In this document: positions 1-10,080 of the stretch, piece after piece
Numbering within the stretch: position 1 is the first letter of the stretch
Layout of the letters: every line of letters starts with the position of its first letter
Position numbers and translations under genes: made by a program
Assembly (NCBI RefSeq): GCF_000004075.3
Contig: NC_026655.2
Location: 22,243,489-22,307,488, forward strand
From: Cucumis sativus
Taxonomy: Eukaryota; Streptophyta; Magnoliopsida; Cucurbitales; Cucurbitaceae
Length of the DNA stretch: 64,000 nucleotides
Direction: 5' to 3'
The notes under the pieces: model-generated
Told to the model about the DNA's origin: nothing
The model's input: the letters and a program-made list of their open reading frames with translations, nothing else
Databases searched by the model: none

Positions 1-2726
1 ATAAACAAAATCTCCTACAACTAAGGAAAGATTAATTTTAAATAAAGAAGATAAAAGAGATAATTAAAAAAAGATGATCTAATAATACTAGTTAATAAAA
101 AAAACTTAAGAAGAAAAGAAAATAGGGGAATGAAAAGATGCATATTTTAAAAAATATTATTCTGATTAAACCAAAAGCGCATTTGGAATGACTGTGGAAA
201 AAAATTTCAAAAATTCATTTTTATTAATTTTTCAAGGTTTATAGTGGTTGCAAAAGTTGATGGTTGGAAGTTTGTCGACGAAGTTGTCAGAAATAACACC
301 TAGTGGTCAACCTACAATGGTCACTAGGGGTGGTGTTCAAAGTTGATTGATGGATTTTCTAGATTGAGTTAGAAAAGAAAATGTATTTCATGGACTTGAA
401 TAGTGTTTACTATTCAATCGCATGTATAGGAAGCTTTGGTGAAGATGGTCGTTGATCAATGGTGAAGACAGTCAACAATCGTCAATTTTAAGACTATTGG
501 TTGGTCGTCGACCATCATGATAATCAGTCATCAAGGGTCATGACTATTGATCATTGATCATCACTATGATCGTATGTTAATATGCACGACATCTATAATT
601 AACGATAACGATTGGTTGTCGTCGATCAGAATGTTCACCCCACGATAGTAACATCTAAAGTTGTAGGTCACCAACGATTAAGATGACTGGTCGTCGATGA
701 TCAAGATGATCTGAGGTCGATTATTGTGACCGTCCATATCAATCACGATCAATCATTGTAGTTGATCATGAAGTTTGGCTAGCATTTGTTGCCAAAGATC
801 ATCAATGATCATTGATAAGATGCTGAAGTGAAAAATAAATTTTCTAAACGATATGACATTAAAAAAAACATACTAATTCCAAACTCATGGGTTTGAAATT
901 TTAATCTCAAAAATTTTATTTCAAGTGTCCAAACATGGGTCAACTCTCTAATTTCCAAACCCATGAGTCAACACCCCATTGATGCTCAAACCTTTCACAA
1001 TAATACTAAGTCAATGTAAGAAAATAAGAAGAAGAAAAATGGCATCTAGATTTGGTGATTTTTTTTTACACTAACTGAATGGTAATAAATTTGAAAATAC
1101 CTCTATCAAATTGTTATAAAATTGAAATTATGAAAACTAATAATATGTTTTCATTTGATTTTGAAAAAATTATTTTAAAAACAATTTGTTTTGAAAAAAA
1201 ATTAAAGTGTTTGGAAGCCACTCATATTTTAAACAATTTTTAGAAAAATTAATTTTAAACAAAAATTAATTTTTTAAAAAACATTTTTTCTTCCGTCAAT
1301 CCAAACGGACCCTAGATCATTACAAAATTGTCACGTACTTTTATGAATCTTTAGGGATCAAATGTGTTTTTTAGCCAAATATATATTTTATTACAATATT
1401 ATTTTGGTCTACATACTCTAAAGTTGGTTCAACTTTAGTCTATATATTTTAAATACATACGAAATTGAGTCCTTCCGAGTTAACTTTTGGTGAAATTGAT
1501 TAAATATATAACATAATAATTTGTAATGAAATTTATAAATTTTCATCACTATTTTCATAAAAATTGGAATTTTGATATTTTTCACTAGTTCCAACTTCTT
1601 ACATAGATATAAAAATATTAGAAAGAGCATAAGGGGTAACATTGGAAACAACAAGACCCTATTAAAAAAGATAATTAGGTTATAAACTTGGAGAGATTTT
1701 AATTCAATATTATTTATTATTGTATGTATTTAAATGTTTGACTTGTATATATCATATTTCTATTTATATATACCATTTAGCATGAGTTATAAGTATTTGT
1801 CCGTGAAAGAGTATTCAGAATCCTTAAGATAATATATGTCAGCTACTGTTAAATTCTGTTCACCAAAATTAAAATATATTTGTCATATTGTATTCCTTGC
1901 TTGTTTTCATAGTGTAAGAGATGAAAATAGTATATGCCTCAATAAAAGTCCTTTTATCCTGGATCAATTCTTGAAAAATAAGTAAATATAGTACACTCCT
2001 AATCAATAGTACTTTATGATTTATCTAGTGTGAGTACATGTTTTTAATTTAGAAATTCACCCAAAAATTAAATTTATTTTTTACTATTTATTATTATTTG
2101 TGAAATTAAAGTAAGATTGTACAGCTGAGGAGATTAATTTTTTAGATTAATCTTCAATTGATTCAACCAATATAATGTAATTCGAAATCTTTATATAAGA
2201 TAAAAAGAAAAATAGCTATTATAATTAAAATCACTTTAATGAAAAAGATATTTGAGATAAGGAAGCATATATTTATCTACAAATCAATGGCTATGAATCT
2301 GGCAAACTGAAACCAAACCAAACCCACACGTTTTCATTTTCAAACAAATAAAAAGTAAAAGAATATTATATAATTTAAATTTTATTATATTTTATAAATA
2401 TTTCAAGATGTTAAATTATTTGTTTTTTTTTTTTTTTTTTTTTGAAAAAAAAGGGTCTTTTCTTCATTTAAAAGAATAGAAGAAAAAAAGTAGGGTAAAT
2501 GTCTTATCATAAATCTATTTATTCATTAGATATAATAGAGAGACATGTATTAGAACAAACTATATATATATATTTTGTTCATTCTCAACACACATAAAGG
2601 GAATTATATAATTCGATAATATAACATTTATATAGTGCTATTATTGGTTCATGCACATCATCATTTCTCATTTTAAGCTTCCTTCCTTACTGATACTTTC
2701 TTCCTCCTCTAACAACCAAAATTTCT
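1..2726. other. Intergenic, AT-rich, no gene seen
   Basis: No reading frame here has the composition or motifs of a gene. Positions about 177-1311 hold a putative DNA transposon (listed separately). Its inner part (about 420-800) is a degenerate patchwork of GATCA and GTCGTCG words. Around 2418-2443 there is a long T run. The rightmost part (2520-2726) belongs to the duplicated unit shared with the next peptide gene copy near 5.9 kb. Confidence 0.6.
177..1311. mobile_element. Putative non-autonomous DNA transposon with terminal inverted repeats
   Basis: The left end reads GCGCATTTGGAATGAC and the reverse complement of the right end reads GTCCGTTTGGATTGAC. Weaker similarity continues inward for roughly 50 bp as A/T-rich sequence. 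The interior has no transposase-like frame and contains a GATCA/GTCGTC-rich degenerate core. The end sequences resemble Mutator- or hAT-type non-autonomous elements of plants, but I could not establish a target-site duplication, so superfamily and exact ends are uncertain. Confidence 0.4.
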
Positions 2727-3026
2727 TTAGGGATTTTTCTTGATGTGGCGGTCCTTGACAACGTTAACCTCGAACGAAGGTGGTGATGGAGGTGGTGGAT
2801 GATGTCTTGGCTCAGGATAGTCAATTATCATATATGCAGCTTCTTGATTTTCTGATATGATATTACATTTTAGTTTTCTATACAATTATGCAAATCTAGA
2901 CTATTCAACAATAGATTTATAATTTAACAAATTTTGCGTACCTGAATGGGGTATGATTCGAGCCGAGGTAACAAGGACAAACGAGACCAAAAGGAAGAGG
3001 GCGAGATGAGCTTTAGAATAATCCAT
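2727..3026 (-). CDS. PSY-like secreted sulfated-peptide precursor, copy 1 (motif with internal deletion)
   Basis: Two exons, 3026-2942 and 2851-2727, give a 69-residue precursor. The donor is CAG/GTACG and the acceptor is ATATCAG, with phase 1. Residues 1-22 are a clear signal peptide (MDYSKAH, a Leu/Val/Phe core, then TSA before Arg23). The mature region contains DYPEPRHHPPPPSPPS at residues 39-54, followed by a basic tail ending KKNP. PSY precursors are secreted, sulfated on the Tyr after Asp, processed, and act on leucine-rich-repeat receptor kinases to promote growth or modulate stress responses. Compared with the copy at 6066-6375, a 12-base in-frame gap removes DPGA/N-type residues, leaving a motif that also resembles RGF/CLEL peptides (DY-x-x-P-x-x-H-P-P). 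A TATA-like run lies at 3089-3100. Assignment to PSY rests on clear homology to copy 2; whether this copy is still functional is unknown. Confidence 0.75.
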
Positions 3027-3088
3027 GTTAGTTGTTTTTTGTTTGGTTTGAATGATTGGTAATGGAGATTAAAAAATAAAGAAATCAA

Positions 3089-3100
3089 TATATATATAAA
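3089..3100 (-). promoter_or_regulatory. TATA-box-like element for PSY-like copy 1
   Basis: A TATATATA run lies about 65-75 bp upstream of the start codon on the minus strand. The same element in the same flanking sequence sits at 6441-6452 upstream of copy 2, so it was duplicated along with the gene. Confidence 0.4.
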
Positions 3101-3439
3101 TTTAGGTAGTGAGAGATGAAGAAACTATGGAAAGGCTAATTATTTTGTTGAAAACAGGTGAATTTGAATTTGAATGAAGGATAAAACAAAAATAGATGAC
3201 ATGTGTTGTTAAGTTTGGTAAGTAAGAAAAAAAAAGACAAAAACATTTTTGTATTGTGAAAACTTACAAACATAATACCTTAATGTACATACATTCTTTA
3301 ATTAAATTTCGTCTTGTTGTTGAACTGACTACTATCACTTTTTCCTAATTATAGGAGCTATGTTGTTCAAGAGTATGGGTCCACCTAAACATATATTGTT
3401 TGTGAATAAAAAAAAAAGGCATAACACACACATCGAAAG

Positions 3440-3880
3440 GTAAAATGTCACAAATGCTCTTGTTACTAATATACGTTTGATACAAGTCTGATACACCTGG
3501 TACTTCTTGATACACCTAATACCGAAACATTACGAATATATGTTTGATACACTGCAAATACATTTAATATTCTTTACTTATACAATTGATTGATTAAATG
3601 CACTTGATATGCTTGAAGTCCTACTTATACACTTAATATACTATTGATATACACTTGTAAACTTGATTCATATACTTGATACGATTCACTTTACTGATAT
3701 GCTTTAACAATATATTATTGATATACTTGATAATGATATACTGAGTTACACCATTCATATACTTAATAATACTCTAATGAACTACATAAAATTTTAAAAA
3801 ATAAAAATCACGTAGTAAATATATTAACCAACTAATACATATAATATAAGTATATCACAACACTGATATACAAAACTGAG
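3440..3880. repeat. Imperfect TTGATAYAC-word array
   Basis: Words such as TTGATACACT, TTGATATACT and CTTGATACA recur about every 12-30 bases across this stretch without a fixed period. No frame is open. It is a degenerate simple or satellite-like stretch that lies within the intergenic part of the duplicated region. Confidence 0.5.
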
Positions 3881-4736
3881 ACAAATTAAAACAAAAAAAT
3901 TAATGTAAAAAAATAAAACAAAATCATTGGAATCAAATTCAAATTATTAGGATATTTTTTAGTATAAATAAATAATAAGTAGGGCATTAAAAAAAAGAAG
4001 AGAAATGAGTTATTTAATGGTGGTTTAAGAATAATATCAAATTTAAAATGGAGAAGTAAATTTTTTTGTCATATTTATAAAATTCTAAAACAATCTGCTA
4101 TAATTGCTATAATTGTTATAACATCTCGAGTATCTATACAATTTTTCAAAAAAAAAATATAAACTTCACAAACTTTACACCATACACAATTCTATTGGTT
4201 GAATCAAATATATAATGCAAATTTGGATTCCTTAAGAATGAATCGATAATGATAAGTAAATAAAATAAATTATGTTAGTTGAGAATTCTACATATATATT
4301 TAAAATGGAAGAACTTCACACTTTTATAATTAGGATTACTTTATCTAATAATTTTTTCCAAGATAAATACTAAATATCACTTTAGTGGAAAAGAGATAAT
4401 TTGAGATATGAACAACCTCTACAAATAAAAGTAAATAAAACCAAGTCCACACACATTGTCATTTCATAAAAAAGAAATTTAAAAAGAGAAAAAAAGTAAA
4501 AGTATATCAAATGCCTTTTCATTTTCCAAAGGATTAAAAGAAGAAAAAAAGGTATACCAAATGTCTTATCACAAAGTTTTGATCTAAATTCTCTTTCTCG
4601 TTGACACATGTGCTGCCAAATTAAAGGGAAACAAAATAATTCCATTCTTTTTCACTACCATACTATTTTTAATTTCTTCATTCATTACATTCATAATATC
4701 TATTATTCCATCATTTCTCAACACACACAAATGAAA

Positions 4737-4975
4737 TTATTTTCAACAAATGGTTGCTTCACCTGGCTTGGATTAGCTCCTGTCATAGTCATAAACGTGT
4801 AGTGTCTTCCTTTTTTAATATGATATTAGATTTTAAGCTTGTATACATCATTCAAAGTATAAGTTATATGAATTTAAACATTTGGACAACCAATAATTAG
4901 CGACTTTCGTATTTGAATGAGACGTGATTCGAACAAAATGAAAAAAGATTGAAGCGAGCTTCGAAGTGATATCAA
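4737..4975 (-). pseudogene. Decayed PSY-like peptide gene between copies 1 and 2
   Basis: Aligning this stretch with the gene at 6066-6375 identifies both former exons. The exon 2 relic (about 4737-4835) keeps the GGAGCTAATCCAAG core that encodes GANP in the intact copy. The exon 1 relic (about 4912-4975) keeps the end of the signal-peptide region. The start codon is lost (the CAT of the intact copy is disrupted near 4972). The splice donor is destroyed (the intact CAGGTACG is CAAATACG here). The motif region carries deletions that lose the DYPDP part. It therefore cannot make the precursor and is a relic of the local duplication. Confidence 0.75.
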
Positions 4976-6065
4976 TTGTGTTATTGGTTTTCCTTTGACA
5001 TTTGTTTGACACGTTTGTAACGGGGTGTAAAGTGTGAAAGAAGTTCATATAATTGTTTATACATAAATACAAACAAAAGAAAAACTATATTTGTAAATGT
5101 GAAACTTGGCAAGTTGAATGAAGGGGTAAACAAAAAGTGAATTGAAAGTTAACCGCGTTTGTAAGTGGAAAAAAAAAAGATACAAGGTCGTCGTTTGTAT
5201 GTGAAAACTTGCAAACCTATTTGAAATGTAATGTCCACCGAGATTAGTCGATCTAAATTAAATAAGAATGATACCAATAATTAATATTTAAGTTAAAATA
5301 AATCCATCTCTAACATATAATTATATAATTGAGATGTATTTATGTCTTCTTTAATTTTTTTTATTTTCTTTTTTTATTAAATTTATAAAAGAATTAGAAT
5401 ATTCAATTAGCTTAATTATATTAATTTCAACTTATTTCATTTAATAAGATGTAAGTCTAATTAAATATTAGTTAGTGTTAAATTATACGCTCTAGGTTTG
5501 TCCCTGTTTAGGATCAAATATATACATAAGGTAATAAATTAATTTGGCAATCTAATCATTTCATTAAACTTTGAAACAAATTGAAAAGTTGAAGAATTAA
5601 ATAAATAGTGACAATAAAAACTAAATGCTAAATAAATACACACATTTAAAAGTTAAAAGATGGTTTGAAAAAGAAATACAAATTTTTAAATATATATATC
5701 AATCTTGAACCATAACACTTTTTTTCCTTAACATTTAGCTCTATGTATTAATATAAATTATTAAATTGGAAATTATATATTCTTGAAAAAAATGATCAAA
5801 ACTTTTAGATATATATGTGTGTTTATTAACATATACTATATTTTTAGCATTTATTACGTTAATTTGATAATATATATTACTCCATTATCAACACACATAA
5901 ATGGAATTATATAAATCAATAATATAGCATTTATATAAAAATCAATAATATAACATTTATATAGTGCTATTATTGGTTTATTATTGGTTCATGGAGTACA
6001 TGGTTATTTCTCTTTTTAAGTTTCCTTGCTCATGCTTTCTTTCTCCTCAAACAAGCAAAATTTCA

Positions 6066-6375
6066 TTAGGGCTTGTTCTTGATGAGGCGACTCTTGACAA
6101 CGCTAACTTCGGACGAATGTCGTGATGGGGGTGGTGGACGATGTCTTGGATTAGCTCCCGGATCAGGATAATCATTTATCACATAAGCTGCTTCTTGGTT
6201 TTCTGATATAATATTAGACTTTAGTTTTTTATACATCAAATCTAGACTATTGAATAATATAGGTTAATTGGCAATCTTACGTACCTGAATGGGGTATGAT
6301 CCGAGCCGAGGCAACGAGGGCAAACGAGAGCAAGAGGAAGAGGGCGAGACTGAGACGAGCTTTGGAATAATCCAT
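6066..6375 (-). CDS. PSY-like secreted sulfated-peptide precursor, copy 2
   Basis: Two exons, 6375-6285 and 6202-6066, encode 75 residues, about the size of Arabidopsis PSY1. Residues 1-24 form a signal peptide (MDYSKARL, a Leu-rich core, then VASA before Arg25). The mature motif DYPDPGANPRHRPPPPS lies at residues 41-57. It matches the PSY family pattern of Asp-Tyr, then P-x-A-N, a basic residue plus His, and a Pro-rich end; the usual Asp after His is Arg here. The tail is basic and ends KNKP. PSY peptides are sulfated by tyrosylprotein sulfotransferase in the Golgi, secreted, and perceived by LRR receptor kinases. The gene is in a tandem duplication with copy 1 (2727-3026) and a relic (4737-4975); the three-exon gene at 8441-9984 is a more distant relative. 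Reading frame, splice sites and signal peptide are all intact. Confidence 0.85.
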
Positions 6376-6440
6376 GCTAGTTGTTGTTTTGTCTTTGGTT
6401 TGAATGATTGGTGATGGAGATTATGAAGTAAAGAAATCAG

Positions 6441-6452
6441 TATATATATATA
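6441..6452 (-). promoter_or_regulatory. TATA-box-like element for PSY-like copy 2
   Basis: A TATATATATATA run lies about 70 bp upstream of the start codon. It is conserved in position with the one upstream of copy 1. Confidence 0.4.
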
Positions 6453-7374
6453 AATTTACGTAGTGAGAAAGGAAGAAACTATGGGAGGTTTATTATTACG
6501 TTGAAAATGGGTGACTTTGAATGAATTTATGAATAGAACAAAAATAGATGAGATGTATTGTTAAGTTTGGTAAGTAAGAAAAAAAAGGACAAAACATGGT
6601 TGTAATGTGAAAGCACAAACCTAATATCTTAATGTACATACGTTTTTTAATTAAAACGGCTACTATATATTACTTTATGCTAATTATAGAAGGTTTATCA
6701 AGAGTATGAATCCACCTCAACATAGTTTATGAATAAGAAAAATATAGCTCATTATCACTATTTAATTAGTCGACATGAGATCCTAGTTCAACAATCATAT
6801 AGGTTTACACACGTTAAGACTTTTCTTTACAAGTCTAAATGAGAATAGTTCAACAAATCACATCAAATATTTGTTATCAATCTCAATGTTAGAGGTTCAA
6901 TCTCCAAACCCCACGTAGACTTCTTTTGAGGGTGTAAATTCTCATACCCATATGTTGTTATATTATATGCAATCGATCAAACAATGATGAATCATGCAAA
7001 ATATATGTAGATTCTTATTCTAATTTAACACTGACAAATTTATAATATAGCACTTTATAACTCAACTAGATCATATATCGTTAACTCTTGATCAAAAGGT
7101 TAAAGATTTCAATCTTCATTTTTCACATGTTGAATGAAAAAGAAATACCAATTTGAAATTTGTTTTGTTATACAATTATAATAGTCTCTTAACTAAGAGG
7201 GTCGGGTGTATTTTGTTCCTCGAAGTTAGCAAGCAACGTTACATACTCAATTTTACTCTTAATATATGAATTTAAAACCTTGTTGTCCAAAAAGAGAATA
7301 AGAATATTATACCAATAATTAATATTTAAGTCAATATGAGTGCATCTCAACAGTTATTTATAAGAAAAATTACA

Positions 7375-7590
7375 TAAGATGACAAAACATTTAGAAAAAG
7401 AACAGTTCATGCAAGTACCCCTTTTTTGCATAATGCGAATATAGCAAATTAAATATAACAAATAATTAGTGATATCGGACGATTGTCAAAGGGCCATCGA
7501 AAGGTTATTAGAGGATTATCAACTTTTCCAATTTAGAAAATGTAGTATCGTAAATTTTATTATCATAACTTTTTTTGCTATTTTTATAAA
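7375..7590. mobile_element. MITE-like dispersed repeat, copy A
   Basis: This stretch begins AGATGACAAAA and contains GCATA..GC.AATAT, AATTAGTGATATC and several GGTTATTAGA/GGATTATCA-type words. The same order of words occurs at 54415-54640 inside the last intron of the second RanBP1 gene. Two related copies in unrelated locations indicate a mobile repeat. No coding capacity is seen. Boundaries are approximate. Confidence 0.5.
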
Positions 7591-8440
7591 TGCCACGTAT
7601 ATATAATTGGCATACATATATGTATGTCTTATTTAATTTTTTTCTTTATTGTTTAAATTCTTTCTTTTATTAAATTTTTAAAAAAATTAGAATATTCAAC
7701 TAACGTAATTATATTAATTCAAAACTATTTCATTATAATGAAATGTAAGTCAAATTAAATATTAATTACTATTAAATTATACGTTTAATCTTAGGTTTGT
7801 CCCACATTGATCCAATATGCATAAACTAGTTTGATACACTAACTTACCAATCTAACCATTTCATCAGTCTTTGAAATCATTAGTCTTTCAAACAAATTGA
7901 AAAGTTGAGGAACTAAATATATAAGACAACTCCAAACATGCAAGGACACTAGATGCTAAATAGATACAAACTTGAACGTTTAAGATAATTTAAAGAAAAA
8001 AAATACAAATTTTTAAACATACACGTATCAATATTGAACAATAACAACACCTTTTTCTTTAACATATTTAACGATAACAACTCTTCTTTTAACATATTTA
8101 GTTCTATCTATTAATATAAATTATTAAATTATAAATTATATGTCCTTGAAAAACATGACCAAAAATTAAGTTAATTAATTATGTGTGCTCTTCAGAATGG
8201 GAAGAGAGAGATATAGAAGAAAGCAATATACATATATAATTCGAATAATAGAAAATTACCTCAACATTAGTAAATAGTTACAATATATATCCTTTTAAAT
8301 TTGATACATAAAATTAAGGGATATGCAAAAATATCATATAGTGTGTGAAAAATTTTATTTCTTGTATTAACTATCTCAACACACATCAAATAGTTGCTTC
8401 CACCACTTGACCATAATGCCATTATCTTCTCTAATTCTCA

Positions 8441-9984
8441 TTAACCATCCAATTCCTTGTTGTTCCCTGCAAAAATCAACAAATCATGATTAATTATAAC
8501 AACAAATTTTTATTAGGTGGGTTTGCTACAATGGTAAGTATATATGACGAAATATAACCCTCAATGTTGAGCTAAACTTTCATACTTAATTATGTTTATG
8601 AGAATGGATGAAACTTCACCATTCTCGTACTTGTTATGTTATTTGAATAGATAAAAACACTAATAACCTAAATAATAATAATTTAGTTAGAGACTCGGGA
8701 TCTAAGTCATTAAAAAAATAAATAAATAATAATTTCTATCTCACGCATTCAACGATATACCAATTAGTTTTATCCATTGAGTAATAATCTATATTTGTAT
8801 GGAGTGAGTGAGAGATTCGAAACCGTTGAAGAACCTTTGGTTAAACATACCCTTGTTTACAGATAGAGGATGGTGAGGATCATGTCTATGATTGGCACGT
8901 GCATCACCATAGTCTTGTAACCCAATCATCTCTTTGTCATTTCCTACGTATATAAAAAAATTTAATTAACCATAAAACTATATAGTTAACTATGTACTAA
9001 ACTACACCAATAAACCCATCGTCAAATAAGTTTGATCATTTGTAAAGCTTGAAAAATTAAACATAAGGCCTTAGGGTTAAATCAGTAAAGCTTGAAAAAT
9101 TAAACATAAGGCCTTAGGGTTAAATTATATATATATATATAAAGAGGATATATGACACTTACTCAAAGACCTTCTATTTTGACACCATGTTAAAATTAAT
9201 ATAATCGTTTAAATTACCTATTACTTTAATTTAATTTTGAATTTTATTTTATGTACTTTGGAATATTTTTTATTAATACCATCTGTAAATCTTTAAAATA
9301 ATAGTATCTTTTGTTGATTATATAACCACATTTTTCCAAATATAAAAATATTATCTCTATTTAGATTTCTTTTATAAATTTTTTGAACTCACATATATAT
9401 GATAATTTATTTATTTTACAAAATTTATTATTATTTGATAACACTCTAGAAAATTATTAATTTTTGAATGATTAAATTTAAAATATATTGAAAGTAATAT
9501 AAAAAGAGTAAATTTAGACGATTGAAAACACTTCAGGAAACTTGGAATACAAAAGAGCCAAAATATTATTTTCCCTGTAAAGATTAAATTGGGAGGTAAG
9601 ACATTTTTTATCATTTGTACGGATTGGCACAACAAATTTGACAACTTCGATCATTATTATATAAACCAAGAACGACATTGCAAAAGTTTTATCTTCGTGA
9701 AAATTGATATAGATATCGAGTTCTTTAATACTATTATGTTAAACTATCAAATCGTAAAACATTAAATAAAAAGGTTATGACAAATTTAAATTAAACGATG
9801 AGAAATGAATAAAGGTGAAGAAGGAAGAACTAGAAAGGGTTTCGTTCTTACTCTTGTTGCTCGAAACTGGAATTGCAGGTGCATGGCGAGCGGCAGAAGC
9901 TACCATGGCGGTTGCGAGGAGGAGGAGAATTAAGAAAGAGAAGTAAAAGGAAAGTCGAGGAGGAGGAGAAGAAGAAGAAGCCAT
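8441..9984 (-). CDS. PSY3-like: PSY-family secreted sulfated-peptide precursor (three exons)
   Basis: Exons 9984-9852, 8943-8851 and 8466-8441 join in phase (1, 1) to give 83 residues. Donors are AAGA/GTAAGA and AAGG/GTATGT; acceptors are ACGTAG and TTGCAG. Exon 1 gives a signal peptide of about 32 residues (MASSSS, then a long Leu core, then VASAA before Arg33). Exon 2 gives the mature motif DYGDARANHRHDPHHPLS at residues 55-72, the canonical PSY layout of DYGD, A-N, basic residue, HDP. The C-terminus is short (GNNKELDG). The role is a growth- and stress-related sulfated peptide perceived by LRR receptor kinases. Its position left of the PHF5A gene matches, from memory, Arabidopsis PSY3 (At2g29995) next to At2g30000. 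It is the best-conserved member of the local cluster and probably the ancestral one. The main uncertainty is the tiny third exon. Confidence 0.82.
9042..9126. repeat. Tandem duplication, about 43-bp unit, two copies
   Basis: The unit starting GTAAAGCTTGAAAAATTAAA and ending AGGGTTAAAT occurs at 9042 and again at 9085 with no visible mismatch. The identity suggests a recent event. It lies in the first intron of the three-exon PSY-family gene. Confidence 0.9.
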
Positions 9985-10070
9985 TAATATATATCTCTAC
10001 CTCTCCTCACCTTCTATTTTCAATACAAAAGTGAAAAGTACTGAATGGAGAAGCCAAAGCAAAAGCATCC

Positions 10071-10080
10071 TTATTTATAG
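10071..10080 (-). promoter_or_regulatory. TATA box of the three-exon PSY-family gene
   Basis: On the minus strand this reads CTATAAATAA, a near-consensus plant TATA box about 90 bp upstream of the start codon at 9984. The intervening leader is purine/pyrimidine-rich, as is usual for plant 5' leaders. Confidence 0.6.

Larger units (their letters stand above)
2520..7810. repeat. Degenerate segmental duplication carrying the two-exon PSY-like genes
   Basis: Three diverged blocks share order and sequence: around 2520-3260, 4200-5480 and 5880-6600 with continuation near 7600-7810. Shared landmarks include the words CAACACACATAAA and TAGTGCTATTATTGGTT downstream of copies 1 and 3, and AAGTTTGGTAAGTAAGAAAA upstream of both. 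An AT-rich downstream block is shared by 5340-5480 and 7630-7800. The middle block is the most decayed. This explains the two similar peptide genes and the relic between them. Confidence 0.7.

Noticed and set aside
1418-1654. A 78-residue minus-strand frame, Leu/Phe/Lys-rich
   Set aside because: Composition follows local AT bias; no motifs or conserved pattern.
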